DNA of 64,000 bases from Synaphobranchus kaupii (Eukaryota; Chordata; Actinopteri; Anguilliformes; Synaphobranchidae): NCBI GenBank assembly GCA_029718625.1, contig CM056391.1, forward strand, positions 4,116,933 to 4,180,932. Direction: 5' to 3'. The first letter of the stretch is position 1. The number at the start of each line of letters is the position of its first letter. Below are positions 1 through 41,058 of the stretch, in pieces. The notes beneath the pieces are model-generated. The model saw only the letters and a list, made by a program, of their open reading frames with translations, made no database searches and was not told where the DNA came from. The translations under genes were made by a program, and so were the position numbers.

Positions 1-1039
<1,039 letters not shown>

Positions 1040-1896
1040 TACACCCTGTTTCTAACGCTCTCCCACTGGAGTCGCCAGTACACCCTGTTTCTAACGCTCT
1101 CTCCTACTGTGGAGTCGCCAGTACACCCTGTTTCTAACGCTCTCTCCTACTGTGGAGTCGCCAGTACACCCTGTTTCTAACGTTCTCTCCCACTGTGGAG
1201 TCGCCAGTACACCCTGTTTCTAACGCTCTTGCCCACTGTGGAGTCGCCAGTACACCCTGTTTCTAACGCTCTCTCCTACTGTGGAGTCGCCAGTACACCC
1301 TGTTTCTAACGTTCTCTCCCACTGTGGAGTCGCCAGTACACCCTGTTTCTAACGCTCTCTCCTACTGTGGAGTCGCCAGTACACCCTGTTTCTAACGCTC
1401 TCGCCCACTGTGGAGTCGCCAGTACACCCTGTTTCTAACGCTCTCGCCCACTGTGGAGTCGCCAGTACACCCTGTTTCTAACGTTCTCTCCCACTGTGGA
1501 GTCGCCAGTACACCCTGTTTCTAACGTTCTCTCCCACTGTGGAGTCGCCAGTACACCCTGTTTCTAACGTTCTCTCCCACTGTGGAGTCGCCAGTACACC
1601 CTGTTTCTAACGCTCTCGCCCACTGTGGAGTCGCCAGTACACCCTGTTTCTAACGCTCTCGCCCACTGTGGAGTCACCAGTACACCCTGTTTCTAACGCT
1701 CTCGCCCACTGTGGAGTCGCCAGTACACCCTGTTTCTAACGCTCTCGCCCACTGTGGAGTCGCCAGTACACCCTGTTTCTAACGCTCTCGCCCACTGTGG
1801 AGTCGCCAGTACACCCTGTTTCTAACGTTCTCTCCCACTGTGGAGTCACCAGTACACCCTGTTTCTAACGCTCTCTCCCACTGTGGAGTCGCCAGT
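1040..1896. repeat. 43-bp minisatellite, about 20 copies, in OSTC intron
   Basis: About 20 head-to-tail copies of a 43-bp unit beginning ACACCCTGTTTCTAACG and ending GTGGAGTCGCCAGT. The first copy is 39 bp because it lacks a few bases. Variants are limited to a few positions (CTC/TTC, TCC/GCC), showing recent homogenisation. It is wholly intronic. Confidence 0.97.
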
Positions 1897-2000
1897 CATA
1901 TTTTTGTTAGGGTGTCCAATAGCTGTGATGTTCTGTGGCAGTTGGGCAGAGCTCAGGGCAGCGCATGTCATGCAGAATGCATGCCCTGACGTGCAGCTAC

Positions 2001-2079
2001 CACGCCATTGAACAGGGCAGCAGACCCACGCCATTAAACAGGGCAGCAGACCCACGCCATTAAACAGGGCAGCAGACCC
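2001..2079. repeat. 26-bp tandem repeat, 3 copies
   Basis: Three copies of CACGCCATTAAACAGGGCAG plus CAGACC in the same OSTC intron, spaced exactly 26 bp (2001, 2027, 2053). Confidence 0.9.
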
Positions 2080-2230
2080 AACCTGCAGTGCTGTGCTTTC
2101 TGTAAAGGAGACCCCAAATGGGCTTGAATCAGATCAACAGCCTTTTATATGAGTGACTGAGGACCGTTCTTTTCATTCTAATCCCTTGCTTTACCTGAAT
2201 AACATGGATGAATGTTCCTTTTGTCCCCAG

Positions 2231-2249
2231 GGGCTACCTCATGGGATAA
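2231..2249 (+). CDS. OSTC: OSTC, last coding exon (GYLMG stop)
   Basis: After the acceptor TTGTCCCCAG (2221-2230) the exon supplies the last base of the Pro codon, then GGC TAC CTC ATG GGA TAA. This gives P-GYLMG-stop, the C-terminus I know for vertebrate OSTC. Phase matches the donor at 109 exactly (two bases plus one). The exon continues as 3' UTR. The coding part is only 19 nt, so it is easily missed by ORF finders. Confidence 0.96.
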
Positions 2250-2715
2250 GGATGAACGCGCGCACAGGAACATCACAGAGAGAGCGAGAGAGAGGGGGAG
2301 AGACCACAGGGGGAGAGACCACAGGGGGTCTGTCATGGCTCTGAAACAGAGACCAAGGTGACATTACTGCAGCGTTACCTGGCTAAAGACATTTCAGCAC
2401 CAACCAAGCACTTACCAACAGCTTCAACATATTCATGTCATGTATGGAATAAATAGTGCCGTCTTTGTTCAGACTGTCACAGGGGAACTACCATTCCAGA
2501 TGTAGGGCTTTCTATATGTATTCCAGAGATCAAAGCTATTGAATGGATTTCAGTTTTTGTTTTATTGATTTAAAGCCCCCCCGCACTTTGGTTTGTAACC
2601 CAAGTGTGATCTTTGATGTGGCCTTAAACGCAAAGACCCAGGTTGTGTGTGATGTTCGGTTTTTTGTTTTTGTTTTTCTTAAAAAGATCGGAAATAAATG
2701 TTTGTACTTTCCAGC
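2250..2715 (+). other. OSTC 3' UTR
   Basis: Untranslated continuation of the last exon. Two AATAAA hexamers are present, at 2448-2453 and 2693-2698. The second is followed by T/GT-rich DNA (TGTGTGCGCGTGTGTG around 2800), so it is the likelier main site. The end coordinate is an estimate of about 17 nt past that signal. Confidence 0.6.
2693..2698 (+). terminator. Polyadenylation signal, OSTC
   Basis: AATAAA followed by GT-rich sequence; an alternative AATAAA is at 2448-2453. Confidence 0.65.
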
Positions 2716-3988
2716 AACTGCCCGCTAAGTGGGAATCTCTTGTGTGCACAAACTCAGGCCTTCATGTTTGAGGTCCAGCAGTCACAACCGACTGGGGTGC
2801 GTGTGTGCGCGTGTGTGTGCGTGCGTGCGCGTGCGCGTTTCCACCTTTTGTTGTAGCTGATTCCTGCATTCATCACACATCTGGAATATTTTTCATGCAC
2901 AATCACTGTGTTTAAAAAACGTTAAGGATGTGCTGTCTGCCAGTGTCTCGTCTTAGTGTTGCTTTGACTAGCCAAATTAATCTCATATTTATATGAATGT
3001 CAACAGAAGCAGAAAATGCTAAAATCCAAAAGGTCAGTTTTAAGGTTTTCAAATGATCATATTTTATCAAATGAACGCTCACCTACATCACCGTTTCTTA
3101 ATTTCAAAAATCAGAATCCTCAGAATGGATGAATTACAGTTATGAAGAGCAGAATTCATTGTTCGTACATAAAATGCAATGTAAAGTAGCGTTTGAAAAA
3201 GTAGTAAAATTATTAGTTTAAAGTACAATGTATATACATGTCCACAAGGTGGTGCACTTGAGCTACATTATTTAGCTTGGAAAAATTTAACCAACGTAAC
3301 GACTTACATTGAACCGAGCAGAACGGCAGTGTAAAGACAGCATGTTGTATGTGTTCTGTGCAGGAAGCTATTTCGGTCTCAAAGCATGCGGATAAACTTG
3401 CTTCTAGTCATTTCCCTCGCCCTATTATCTGAAATACTAACAGGCTTGTTTAAAAAGATTTTAATACATTCAAACACGACTGAAAAACAAACTGCTTAGT
3501 AAGAGAACCGCGTTCGCAGTCTAGCATACACTAAATTTATCATTTAAAACACTCGTACTAGCGGACAGTAATCGTTCCATTGCAGAAATTGGCAGTATAT
3601 ATTTTTAAGTTTTTTCTTTGGAAAATCATTTGTAGCCTACCCCTGTTTTTACATGTTTTTTCATTGATGTCAGAGTGGGATGTTACGTTTCTTTGGTTCC
3701 TATCTATTGGCAAAGACGTGATGGGTCATCCGGTAAATGATTTGTAAAGTGGGCCTCAACGAAGTGAACGAGTCGAACAAGTGGTGTGTTTGAACTGGAT
3801 GCGAAATAAATGGTAAATGAGGTGAGAAAAATATAAATCACCTGTGAGCCAGATGTTCCGACAGCACCTGGAGTCACCAGCGCTTTGTGCGCGAGTACTC
3901 GTCCCCGCGCGGACACATTATGGCATAGGTTCTACAGACTGGTGATTCCTCCCCCTCAACAACAACATCGCTATTTCGTCATAGAGCT

Positions 3989-4085
3989 ATAGAATAACTT
4001 ATTTTCCCGTTAGGGAACTTCAGTTGCAGCCCCAGCAACAACAAAGAAAGAGGCAGACCCACAACACAAATAAACATATAATTTC
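3989..4085. repeat. Dispersed repeat, copy 1
   Basis: Roughly 97 bp starting AGAATAACTT, with GGGAACTTCAGTTG inside and ending in CAACACAAATAAACATAT. A second diverged copy with the same order of blocks is at 31146-31255. Its family is not recognised. Confidence 0.7.
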
Positions 4086-4708
4086 GTTATGGAATCGATT
4101 ATAAAAGGGCCATTAGAAATTATCATTGCGTGTGAAAATTAACTATTTTTAAAAATATAAAAGAACTCAACTGACCTTTTGAAAAAATTCGTGGGTGAGA
4201 GATAATGGGGAGAGGGATTATATTAAGACACATGAAACCGCTAAAAATGGCACTAAAGAGCTAAACCGTTGGGGAAAAAATTGGAAACTGGGGGGGGGGA
4301 AAGCTGTTTTTTGAGGCTTAGTAACCAAATTACTCACGCTAATATGAATCAAGATTTAGGATAATAACCCCAAATCAGAATAAACCAACTCGCCCTGTTG
4401 TTAAATTGGGATTTCTGCGTAGCAGAATTAGGCCAGCATCTTTGCAATACATTCGGGGACGGAGCATCAACGGCGTTGCCCTCTATCACAGAGAGGCGGT
4501 CAACTGCCCCTTCGCTTTCCAGCCCGTCACGATGACTGGCATCCGCGGCTGTTTATTTACATCAGAACCTGACCTTCTGCGAGACAGCTGCCTGACCAAT
4601 AGCGTGGGAGTGGTGTGGCACTGTGGCAGCCGATGACATTAAGTCTGCCCACAGAAGGCTCAGATAGTGGCCTGTAATGCCATGGAGAGAGGACCCGACT
4701 GACTGTGG

Positions 4709-4717
4709 GGGCGCGCG

Positions 4718-4765
<48 letters not shown>

Positions 4766-4845
4766 TAACAGCAGTCTACTGCACAGTCACACATCTTGTT
4801 CTTACACGCACTGTCACACCAACACACATACATTTTTCTCCTCTT

Positions 4846-4897
<52 letters not shown>

Positions 4898-4899
4898 TC
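4709..4899. repeat. Compound (GC)n(AC)n / (TC)n(AC)n microsatellite
   Basis: Alternating GC then AC dinucleotides at 4710-4758, a short unique stretch, then TC and AC runs at 4841-4895. The alternating purine-pyrimidine part is Z-DNA-prone. Confidence 0.95.
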
Positions 4900-6265
4900 C
4901 CTGTACTCCCTCTCTCTTTCTCTTCCCTTCTCACAGATTGTGTCATTTCTGTTTTCTGCTCTGGTTGCCATGGCTAAGACTGTACTAGTGTCTCTGACAC
5001 ACAGTAACCCCCCCGTGAGTCACCCAGTATCGCCACAGAGTAGCACTACCGTCACTCACCCCTCAGTGCACTGCGTGAACGACACGGCCATTTCATCTCA
5101 ACGTTACGTATTACCAAGTAAATGGAACCAAACACTATTCCAAATTATTAAAATGTTTCCCCACTAATGAGGAACATTAAATAATTACAAAGGAAAACAC
5201 GTTTTTTGGGAGGTATTTTAACAATCAGGCAGAACATTTGCATAGGCTACATCTTTGTAATGGATAGGAGCTTTGCAGTAGTGCTGGATAATTAATGGGG
5301 AACGAAGCACTACTGCGGAGTGCTTGCACTAATCAAACACCATACATAGCCAGGTTTGCTTCAAACTTTATATACTCTTTAAAAGGAAAGTATACAAATG
5401 TATAGAAAACACTTCAATGTGGATTATCTGGTACATACACTTATGCATATGGGAACAAGCTCAATATTTTGATATGTATACTTTCTTTTTGGAAGAGTAT
5501 ATTTTAATCAGTCATAAAAAAAGTAGGCTAGTTTCGACGTCAGTTATGCAAACGTGCATGGGGACTGGTCCTAAACGATCCGGATGAAAGACTGAATGTA
5601 TTTTATTTAATTTAATAAAATAATCGACAGTGCCACCGCACGTTTTATCTATGTGCTGTCGAACGCTTCTAGGACTCGTCCCCAATCCACTGAAGTAGGC
5701 TACGCCTTGACAGAATCTTTGGTTCATTTGTAACACTGAACGTTCGAATATACGTTGGATGAATGCGCAGATTTCAATCAGAATATTAAGGACACAAAAA
5801 AGATGTTCAATTCACACTTGTAAATGATTTAATATATTGTATGTGTTTACATCTGTATAATGTAGATACGTCATGCTATAGAATGACAGGTTCTTGCTGT
5901 ATAATCACCGTATTGCTCAAACAAGATCGTTAATGCGATTTATCGTTAGCCTACCTTCTGGCCGCATAGGCTTAAGCTCGTTGAAGTAAATATATTATTA
6001 GTTGTTGATCAGTATTTTTCTATCCTGCAAGTATAAGTAAATCAAGAAATATAATAATTTCGCACCGGAATGGAATAGAATGTTTATAGTCAGCCTACGT
6101 CTGTAAAAATATAGAACATCATCTCCAATATATATCGTAAAATGTATGAATGCAACTAATTTTATGAAGTGGGAGAATACAATTCACTCCTAGGGAATTT
6201 ATACCATCAGATAGAGGATTCACTCACAGATCAACATTCAGGCAAGTGCAGTTCCCTTGATTTCC

Positions 6266-6273
6266 TGACGTCA
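6266..6273. promoter_or_regulatory. CRE palindrome TGACGTCA
   Basis: A perfect cAMP-response element 159 bp before the ATG of the TPH gene. A second near-CRE (TGACGTAA) is at 6334-6341. CREs close to a TATA box are common in CREM-driven testis genes, so spermiogenic expression is an inference from this layout. Confidence 0.55.
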
Positions 6274-6333
6274 CTGTAGAACGCGCAAAGCGCTCAAAAT
6301 GTTGCCAACAAATTATATCGGCCGACGTATGAG

Positions 6334-6341
6334 TGACGTAA
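6334..6341 (+). promoter_or_regulatory. Near-CRE TGACGTAA
   Basis: Second CRE-like octamer, 25 bp upstream of the TATA-like box, supporting a compact promoter for the gene at 6425. Confidence 0.45.
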
Positions 6342-6365
6342 CAGTAGGTATTCCCACACACGTTC

Positions 6366-6373
6366 TATAAAAA
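6366..6373 (+). promoter_or_regulatory. TATA-like box TATAAAAA
   Basis: It lies 52 bp before the start codon at 6425, so a start site about 30 bp downstream would leave a 5' UTR of roughly 30 nt. An ATG at 6373 would then be upstream of transcription. Confidence 0.5.
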
Positions 6374-6424
6374 TGTCTACCGGCATGATACCAAGGGTAT
6401 GACGCTTGAACCAGGTGGGTCAAG

Positions 6425-7780
6425 ATGGAGGAAACTTCTCCTTTGGTTTCCTTAAACGGACGAAATGGCCCAAAGACCCTGGGAGAATACAGGGAGAGGG
6501 CGATTGAGAATGCCACCCGGCAGCAGTTCTACCAGAGCGACCGGGTGAAGCAGTTTCACAGGGACCTCCTTCTGATGGAGACCTTAAACGACCGGAGGCT
6601 GCAGATGGAACGCAACCGGAGGATCGAGGACAACACCAACGAGGAGACGAGGAAGTTCATGGCGGAGATCCGGCGGGTGGAGACGGAGGCCGTGGAGCAG
6701 GACCGCCAGAAGGCCCGGCGGCGGGAGATGGACAAGCGGGCGTACGCGGAGGAGCTGAGGGAGCAGATGAGGGAGATGGAGCAAGCGAGGCACCGGAGGA
6801 GGCTCGGCAAGCAGCGGGAGATGAGCGAGTGCGACGAGCTTCGCGAGCAGTACGAGCGGGAAAAGCGGGAGCTCAGGCAGCGCCAGCACGAGGAGAAGAT
6901 GGCCGTCCGGCGCACCTATATGGGGCAAATGGCCAAGAGCTGCAGCGACAGGGCCAGGGCCACCCGGGACGAGGCGGCGGCGGAGGAGTGTCGACGGCGC
7001 TGCGTGCGGCAAAAGGACGAGTGGACGAGGGCGAACGACGAGAACCTGGCGGACCGTCTGCGGCGGCGGCAGCGTCGGAGCGAGATCGCGGCGGAGAGGC
7101 TCGCCGCGCAGCAGAGCGAGCGCGCCCGCAAGCGCAACGACGACGACGCCAGGGCCACGGCGGCGGTGCTGGCCAAGCAGGAGGCCCGCTCCACGCAGGA
7201 GCAGAACCGCAAGGACCGGATGAACCTGGACATGGCCGAGGCCATCGGCGCCCACCGCGACTACAAGCGCGGCGAGAGGCGGCGGAGGGCGGACGAGGAT
7301 AGGCTCGGCGGCCTGGACACGCTCAATGCCAACAAGGAGGCCGACTCGGCGTACAATGAGTCGCAGCGGCGGGCGGCGCGGGCGCAGCGGGACGCGCGCA
7401 CCGCCATGGACAAGGCCCTCCGCCAGCAGATGGCCCAGAAGCGGCTCCAGCAGAACCTCCGCAAGCAGGCGGAGATGGACTTCGACACGAAGAACCAGGA
7501 GCTGCTGGCGCATGAGGACACGCAGTTCCAGAGATACGCCAAAGGGATCATCGAAGTGGCCCAGGGCACCAGGCGCAACACCATCCCCATCCGCAAGTCC
7601 GCCAATACGGGGGCCGGACAGGGGGTGGGTCCCATTTATGGAGGCCTGAGGGCCAAATATTTGGTGCCCGGTTCCAACTACATGCCGGAGTACGTCAAAA
7701 GCACAGCAAAGGATATCAATAGATTATTCAACTCCCCCGCAGATGAGTCAAGTCATGGAAAACTTGGCTTCATATGGTGA
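6425..7780 (+). CDS. Intronless TPH-type coiled-coil protein, CFAP53-like (cilium/flagellum)
   Basis: A complete 451-codon single-exon frame. The ATG has a strong context (A at -3, G at +4) and the stop is TGA. The product is extremely rich in Arg, Glu, Gln and Ala, with heptad-like charge patterns from about residue 60 to 370. That is typical of trichohyalin/plectin-homology proteins such as CFAP53, CFAP45, MNS1 and CFAP210, which line the inside of axonemal doublets. The C-terminal 75 residues are not coiled coil (NTIPIRKSANTGAG, VPGSNYMPEYV). The RNTIPIRKS stretch faintly recalls the CFAP53 C-terminus, but the assignment within the family is tentative. GC content is far above the flanks, which supports real coding use. 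No introns and a compact CRE/TATA promoter suggest a retrogene or an anciently intron-poor testis gene. Other open frames across it are GC-driven shadows. Confidence 0.8.
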   Translation: MEETSPLVSLNGRNGPKTLGEYRERAIENATRQQFYQSDRVKQFHRDLLLMETLNDRRLQMERNRRIEDNTNEETRKFMAEIRRVETEAVEQDRQKARRREMDKRAYAEELREQMREMEQARHRRRLGKQREMSECDELREQYEREKRELRQRQHEEKMAVRRTYMGQMAKSCSDRARATRDEAAAEECRRRCVRQKDEWTRANDENLADRLRRRQRRSEIAAERLAAQQSERARKRNDDDARATAAVLAKQEARSTQEQNRKDRMNLDMAEAIGAHRDYKRGERRRRADEDRLGGLDTLNANKEADSAYNESQRRAARAQRDARTAMDKALRQQMAQKRLQQNLRKQAEMDFDTKNQELLAHEDTQFQRYAKGIIEVAQGTRRNTIPIRKSANTGAGQGVGPIYGGLRAKYLVPGSNYMPEYVKSTAKDINRLFNSPADESSHGKLGFIW

Positions 7781-8086
7781 AGCCTGAAGACAAGCTTTGG
7801 ACAAGGACCAGGGTTACATTGATAATATATTAATGGCATTTAATAATTTTTTGCCTTTTCAATTTTGTGCGGCCCATTCAGCCTAGCATTGCGCTAGCAG
7901 TGTCCCTGCGTGTTGCTACACCCACAAACCTTTAGACACTTCAGCAAATATAAATGAATCATGTGTAATATTTATAGTGACCTAGCATTAACTGAACTGC
8001 AGTAATAATAGAACAATAATAATCCAAGTGAATGTGCCAGGGATGTGGTTTATTATTATGTAGCTTATATTCCAAAACGCTATAGA

Positions 8087-8092
8087 ATTAAA
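8087..8092 (+). terminator. Possible polyadenylation signal ATTAAA
   Basis: First reasonable hexamer variant downstream of the TPH gene, about 310 bp after its stop; no canonical AATAAA is seen between. Confidence 0.3.
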
Positions 8093-9667
8093 GTGACCCC
8101 TCAAATAGATAGCACGTGGTTTTTCCAAGTTAATTGTGTGCTAATTAATTCTGCCTCATAGCTCATGAAACAGCCACGAGCTTCAAGTTTCAAAACTCAG
8201 CGTTAAGACCTTTACAAAGCATTGTGTGGTTCTCCAGTCAGAAAAAACTGATCAAATTCATCATAACCCACATCTGTTTAGAAACAGTATAGCCTAGAAT
8301 TGCTAGGGCACAAAACCAGACCAGATTGGCTAGCCTGTATATTTTATATTTAAATATTAACATTAAAACAACACAAGCTACAGCCGTAATTCACAAGTAA
8401 CATATTGACATGGATGTGATGACGCTCTTAACGGGATTATGGAGACAGAGAACCCAGGTCGCCGGGGTAGCCAGCAGGTCAAAGGACACGGAGATCTTAT
8501 CGCTTGTTTAGTCTGGTCACGTGCAAATCCGAAACCATCCCAGTCGAAATTCGCAAAGTGTCTGGGACAGGTCAAACGAGAAAAGCCGTTAACAGAGAGC
8601 GGACTGAACAAATGTGTCAACGGTGCTCACAAATCCCCAGCTCCGCTCGTGGCGGGGTATATGGATAAGATCCAAGCTCCCCACAGCGTACCGCGCAGGT
8701 TTTGGCATCACAGAAAGGACGTGAGAAGGTGGGGCGTGAGCCGGGATGGGGAACTGCTCTGTATTTCCCGGTACAGGTGGGACAGTGTTCAGCAGCGTGC
8801 CAGAGTTCACAGAAGAGCTATAAATCTATTCCCCTGGCACTCCACTGACATTTACGCATCTTAAAGAGCAATAAAATAATATCTACACTCTCCTGTACTT
8901 CACCAACACTAACCAGGAAATCTCAAACTGACATGGGGGTTGGGGGGTATCCCATGACAGTCATTCATCAGCTAACCAAAAAGTTTTTTTTTTTTTAGTA
9001 GAAAGAGCATTAAAGTAGGCTAAAAACTGAAAGCTACCTGAATGAGTATATATGGCAAGTAACCTAGAAAACGATGTTTCAGGTGAATATATATATGTAC
9101 TGATATGGAATCTCATAATAATAATAATAATATAATAATTAAATTATTTAAGTTAATTTAAAAAGTGCTTTTCATTTAGACTGCGCGCACGTAGTGCAAC
9201 CAGGGTGTATTGTTTTTGCTCCTGTCTGTGTGTCTGCCTGTGTTTGTGTCCCTATCATCCATAACTCAAACAATTCTACTCCGATTGTCATGAAACTGGT
9301 GGAAATGTTGACAGTTGGGCAATTCCCCCCCCCCCCCATTCGGTCAATCCCTGCCTTCACAGTGCAAGATCAAAGTTTTAGCCCCATGCATATTGCGTTC
9401 AGAATCGAGATTAGCACACGCACGGGTGTAGCATCTCTCTGAGTGCCATTCTAGTTCTTAAAAATAATAGAATAGAAAATTAATAGAAATTTAGTACCTT
9501 TCAGGGGATCTTCAAATACACACTGGCATAGCCTAGTGGACTACAGACTCATTCTGGGCCCCACCTCATACACTCCCACGACCCATTTTGGGGTCCCGAC
9601 CCACAGTTTAAGAAACGCTGATTTAGACAATTCCAAAGTGCTGTATAATGAATGTATAATAAGACGG
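8093..9667. other. Intergenic, no supported gene
   Basis: AT-rich sequence with TAATAA runs near 9117 and a poly-C run near 9330. A 141-codon open frame at 8439-8864 has no recognised similarity. Confidence 0.5.
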
Positions 9668-9967
9668 CTGGGGGCCACATGTCTAAACAGCACTGAGCAG
9701 AAAAATGCCCTCAGAGCAGCGTAAGCGAGTTTCCACGCATAAATTCAGATGTATAATATAACACGTGCTGTGAGAATCTGCGTACCTCTGCACACGCTGG
9801 ACACCATACGTACGCAATGTTTGTGGTCCGTGTGATATGGCGACACCGTGACAGAAAGGCAGAGGTAGAAAATGCAAAACTTTTTTTTTTAAAGCAGATT
9901 TCCAACTTTCACCCTAGGCGTTCTTTTACAGATTATTTTACTCAGAGTTTTATACATGTGGCCCCTG
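9668..9967. mobile_element. MITE with CAGGGGCCACATG-type TIRs, copy 1
   Basis: About 300 bp bounded by inverted ends (C-T-GGGGGCCACATGTCTAAA left, TTTATACATGTGGCCCCTG right). The interior is nearly the same as a second copy at 32040-32298. It has no coding capacity, so it is a non-autonomous DNA transposon. The superfamily is not assigned because no target duplication is clear. Confidence 0.85.
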
Positions 9968-10869
9968 GTGTGAAAAAGGCACCGTAATTAAGCACTCTCA
10001 ACAAAATAGACAGAGGACAGGCAGCGGCACTTCCCAGTTTCAGCCAACGGCCATTGCAGAAGAGATGCATCTTAAATCACTCGTGTGACTGGGAGAGTTT
10101 CAGGCCATCTGGAGGCGTGTCCCAGACCTGGGGGGCTATAACAGGGAAAGCCAGACAATCTCTCATTGCATTTTAGCAGCAAGTTCCCATGATTTGCTTA
10201 TGAGAGTATATAAAAAAAAGGCTTTAGCAGAAAACAAGACAACATTTTTGAGGTAAATATTCCCCCTTTCCATTTCCAGATGTCAGTGAGAGACTTTATC
10301 ACTTTACGTTAAACATGGGGTTTGAGTAGAACATTGCTATTGAGGTGCTATATTTTTACACGTGTGAACTGTGCGTTTATCCTCTTCACAGTTTAGGCCT
10401 ACGTGGAAGGCTGGGGTGGGGTCATTCCCCCCAGTTATGTAACTGCTGTCATTTGTTGACTAGGCATGTTCGGTAATTCTGACCTTTGTCTTCAAAGCAA
10501 TTAAATGAGAGTAATAATAGATGAAGATGAGAAGTTCCTATGAATCCATACCCTGCTGGCCAGAGGAGGATATGGCATTCTTATGGCACACGCTTCCTGG
10601 TTTACCCTGGCTTCCTTTGTGGGGGATGTAGGCCAGGGTAAACCATGAAGTGTACTGTCATAAATAAGTTGTCAAATGTGCTATACAAATAAAATTGGAT
10701 TTTATTTGATTAGACAACAATCTAGCGGAGGCTGAGAGAGCGCCCCTCTTGTGTGAATAAAACTCTCTGGAACAGGATGGGTTCTTTACTTTATTTGACT
10801 TATTTGAGGTCCACAGAGAACAGTACTGGAAATAAAAGCACTTATTTTTCTGGGGTGTTTCTCCTGCCC
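9968..10869. other. Intergenic, 3' of ETNPPL
   Basis: No gene seen. It includes a CAAATAAAATTGGATTTTAT tail near 10687, typical of dispersed fish repeats. Confidence 0.45.
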
Positions 10870-10990
10870 AACCGAGTCTCTGACCCCCAGGTAAGAGCGC
10901 CCCCTGAACCGAGTCTCTGACCCCCAGGTAAGAGCGCCCCCTGAACCGAGTCTCTGACCCCCAGGTAAGAGCGCCCCCTGAACCGAGTCG
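10870..10990. repeat. 37-bp tandem repeat, 3.3 copies
   Basis: Units at 10870, 10907 and 10944, reading AACCGAGTCTCTGACCCCC then AGGTAAGAGCGCCCCCTG. A 26-bp part, beginning CCCCAGGTAAGAGCG, is shared with the 67-bp array at 17101-18151 but in the opposite orientation. Confidence 0.95.
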
Positions 10991-11069
10991 CTGTTGCTGT
11001 GATCTGCAGCGTGTAGCCAGTCAGAAAAACGACCGCAGACATGCATCCTTTTTAAAACAGACTGGACAG

Positions 11070-11250
11070 GTGTGTGTGAGTGAGAGAGAGTGTGTGTGTG
11101 AGTGTGTGTGCACATATTGGTGTGTTGTGTGTGTGCATTCAAGAGTGTGTGTGCATGTGTATGAGTTGTTGCATGCATGTGTGTGTGTGTTGTCTGTGTG
11201 CATATTGGTGTGTGTGTGTGTGTGTGTGTGCACGTGTATGAGTTAATACA

Positions 11251-11285
<35 letters not shown>

Positions 11286-11396
11286 ACATGTGTATGAGTT
11301 AATGCATGTGTGTGTGTGTGTGTGCACATGTGTATGAGTTAATGCATGTGTGTGTGTGTTTGTGTGTGTGTGTGTGCATGTGTATGAGTTATTGCA

Positions 11397-11449
<53 letters not shown>

Positions 11450-11534
11450 ATATTGGTGTGTTTGCATTTGACAGTGTGAGTATGTGAGTATTTGAGATTG
11501 TGTGTGTGTGTGTGCACGTGTATATGAGTTAATG

Positions 11535-11578
<44 letters not shown>
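11070..11578. repeat. Long interrupted TG microsatellite
   Basis: TG runs separated by a recurring spacer of the type ATGAGTTAATGCATG, so the region is a higher-order mix of microsatellite and short minisatellite. Histidine/threonine-rich open frames on the minus strand are artefacts of the repeat. Confidence 0.95.
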
Positions 11579-12118
11579 TATTTCCCTCTGAAGGTGACAC
11601 AGGCAGTGTGCCGATGGCTGTATGCAAGTCTACAGCTGGCACAAGCTTTGCTTTAGCACCGAAAACACCAGTTTTGCATCACGGCGGTGTACCTGTGCGC
11701 AATTCCAGCGCAAATCCACCGGCAAAATGGCAAAACTGGCAACAAGAAGGTGGAAAATCCATCTGAGTATTTTACGTAAAGTTAATATCAACACAAAGGA
11801 AAAAAAAAAAAAGCTAAGGCCAAGGTTTCGTCTTTCCAACGTAAACGGTTTCCATCCTTATTTCTTTTTAAGGACGCGAGTGCATTTAAAACATATTGCT
11901 GTACCATTAAAACATGGAAATCAATTAATTGCAATCGCAAGCAGTGATCCCTGAAAATTAGTTAGAATTTTGTTGTAAATGCATCTTAGTAAAGCCATGC
12001 AGGATAACCCCATACACACAAAGGGCTGGGGAGAGATTATACGCTACAGAATCCCGTGTCAAAATGAGGGCCAGGACCGTGTGTGTGTGCGGCAGGCTGG
12101 CAGCACCGATGACCGGCT
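11579..12118 (-). other. Probable ETNPPL 3' UTR and flank
   Basis: Sequence immediately downstream of the ETNPPL stop. No canonical AATAAA on the minus strand was found close by, so the UTR end is not placed. Confidence 0.35.

Positions 12119-41058
<28,940 letters not shown>

Larger units (their letters stand above)
2716..6265. other. Intergenic, OSTC to TPH gene
   Basis: AT-rich DNA with no supported gene. It holds a mixed TG/CG run near 2808-2836, a dispersed repeat at 3989-4085 and a large microsatellite at 4709-4899. Open frames in the CA/TC runs are low-complexity artefacts. Confidence 0.6.

Noticed and set aside
6584..7513. 309-codon minus-strand and other shadow frames over the TPH gene
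   Set aside because: They arise from the high GC content and Arg/Glu-rich codons of the plus-strand gene.
8439..8864. 141-codon plus frame followed by an AATAAA at about 8870
   Set aside because: No recognised domain, ordinary composition and no promoter or splice context; chance is more likely.
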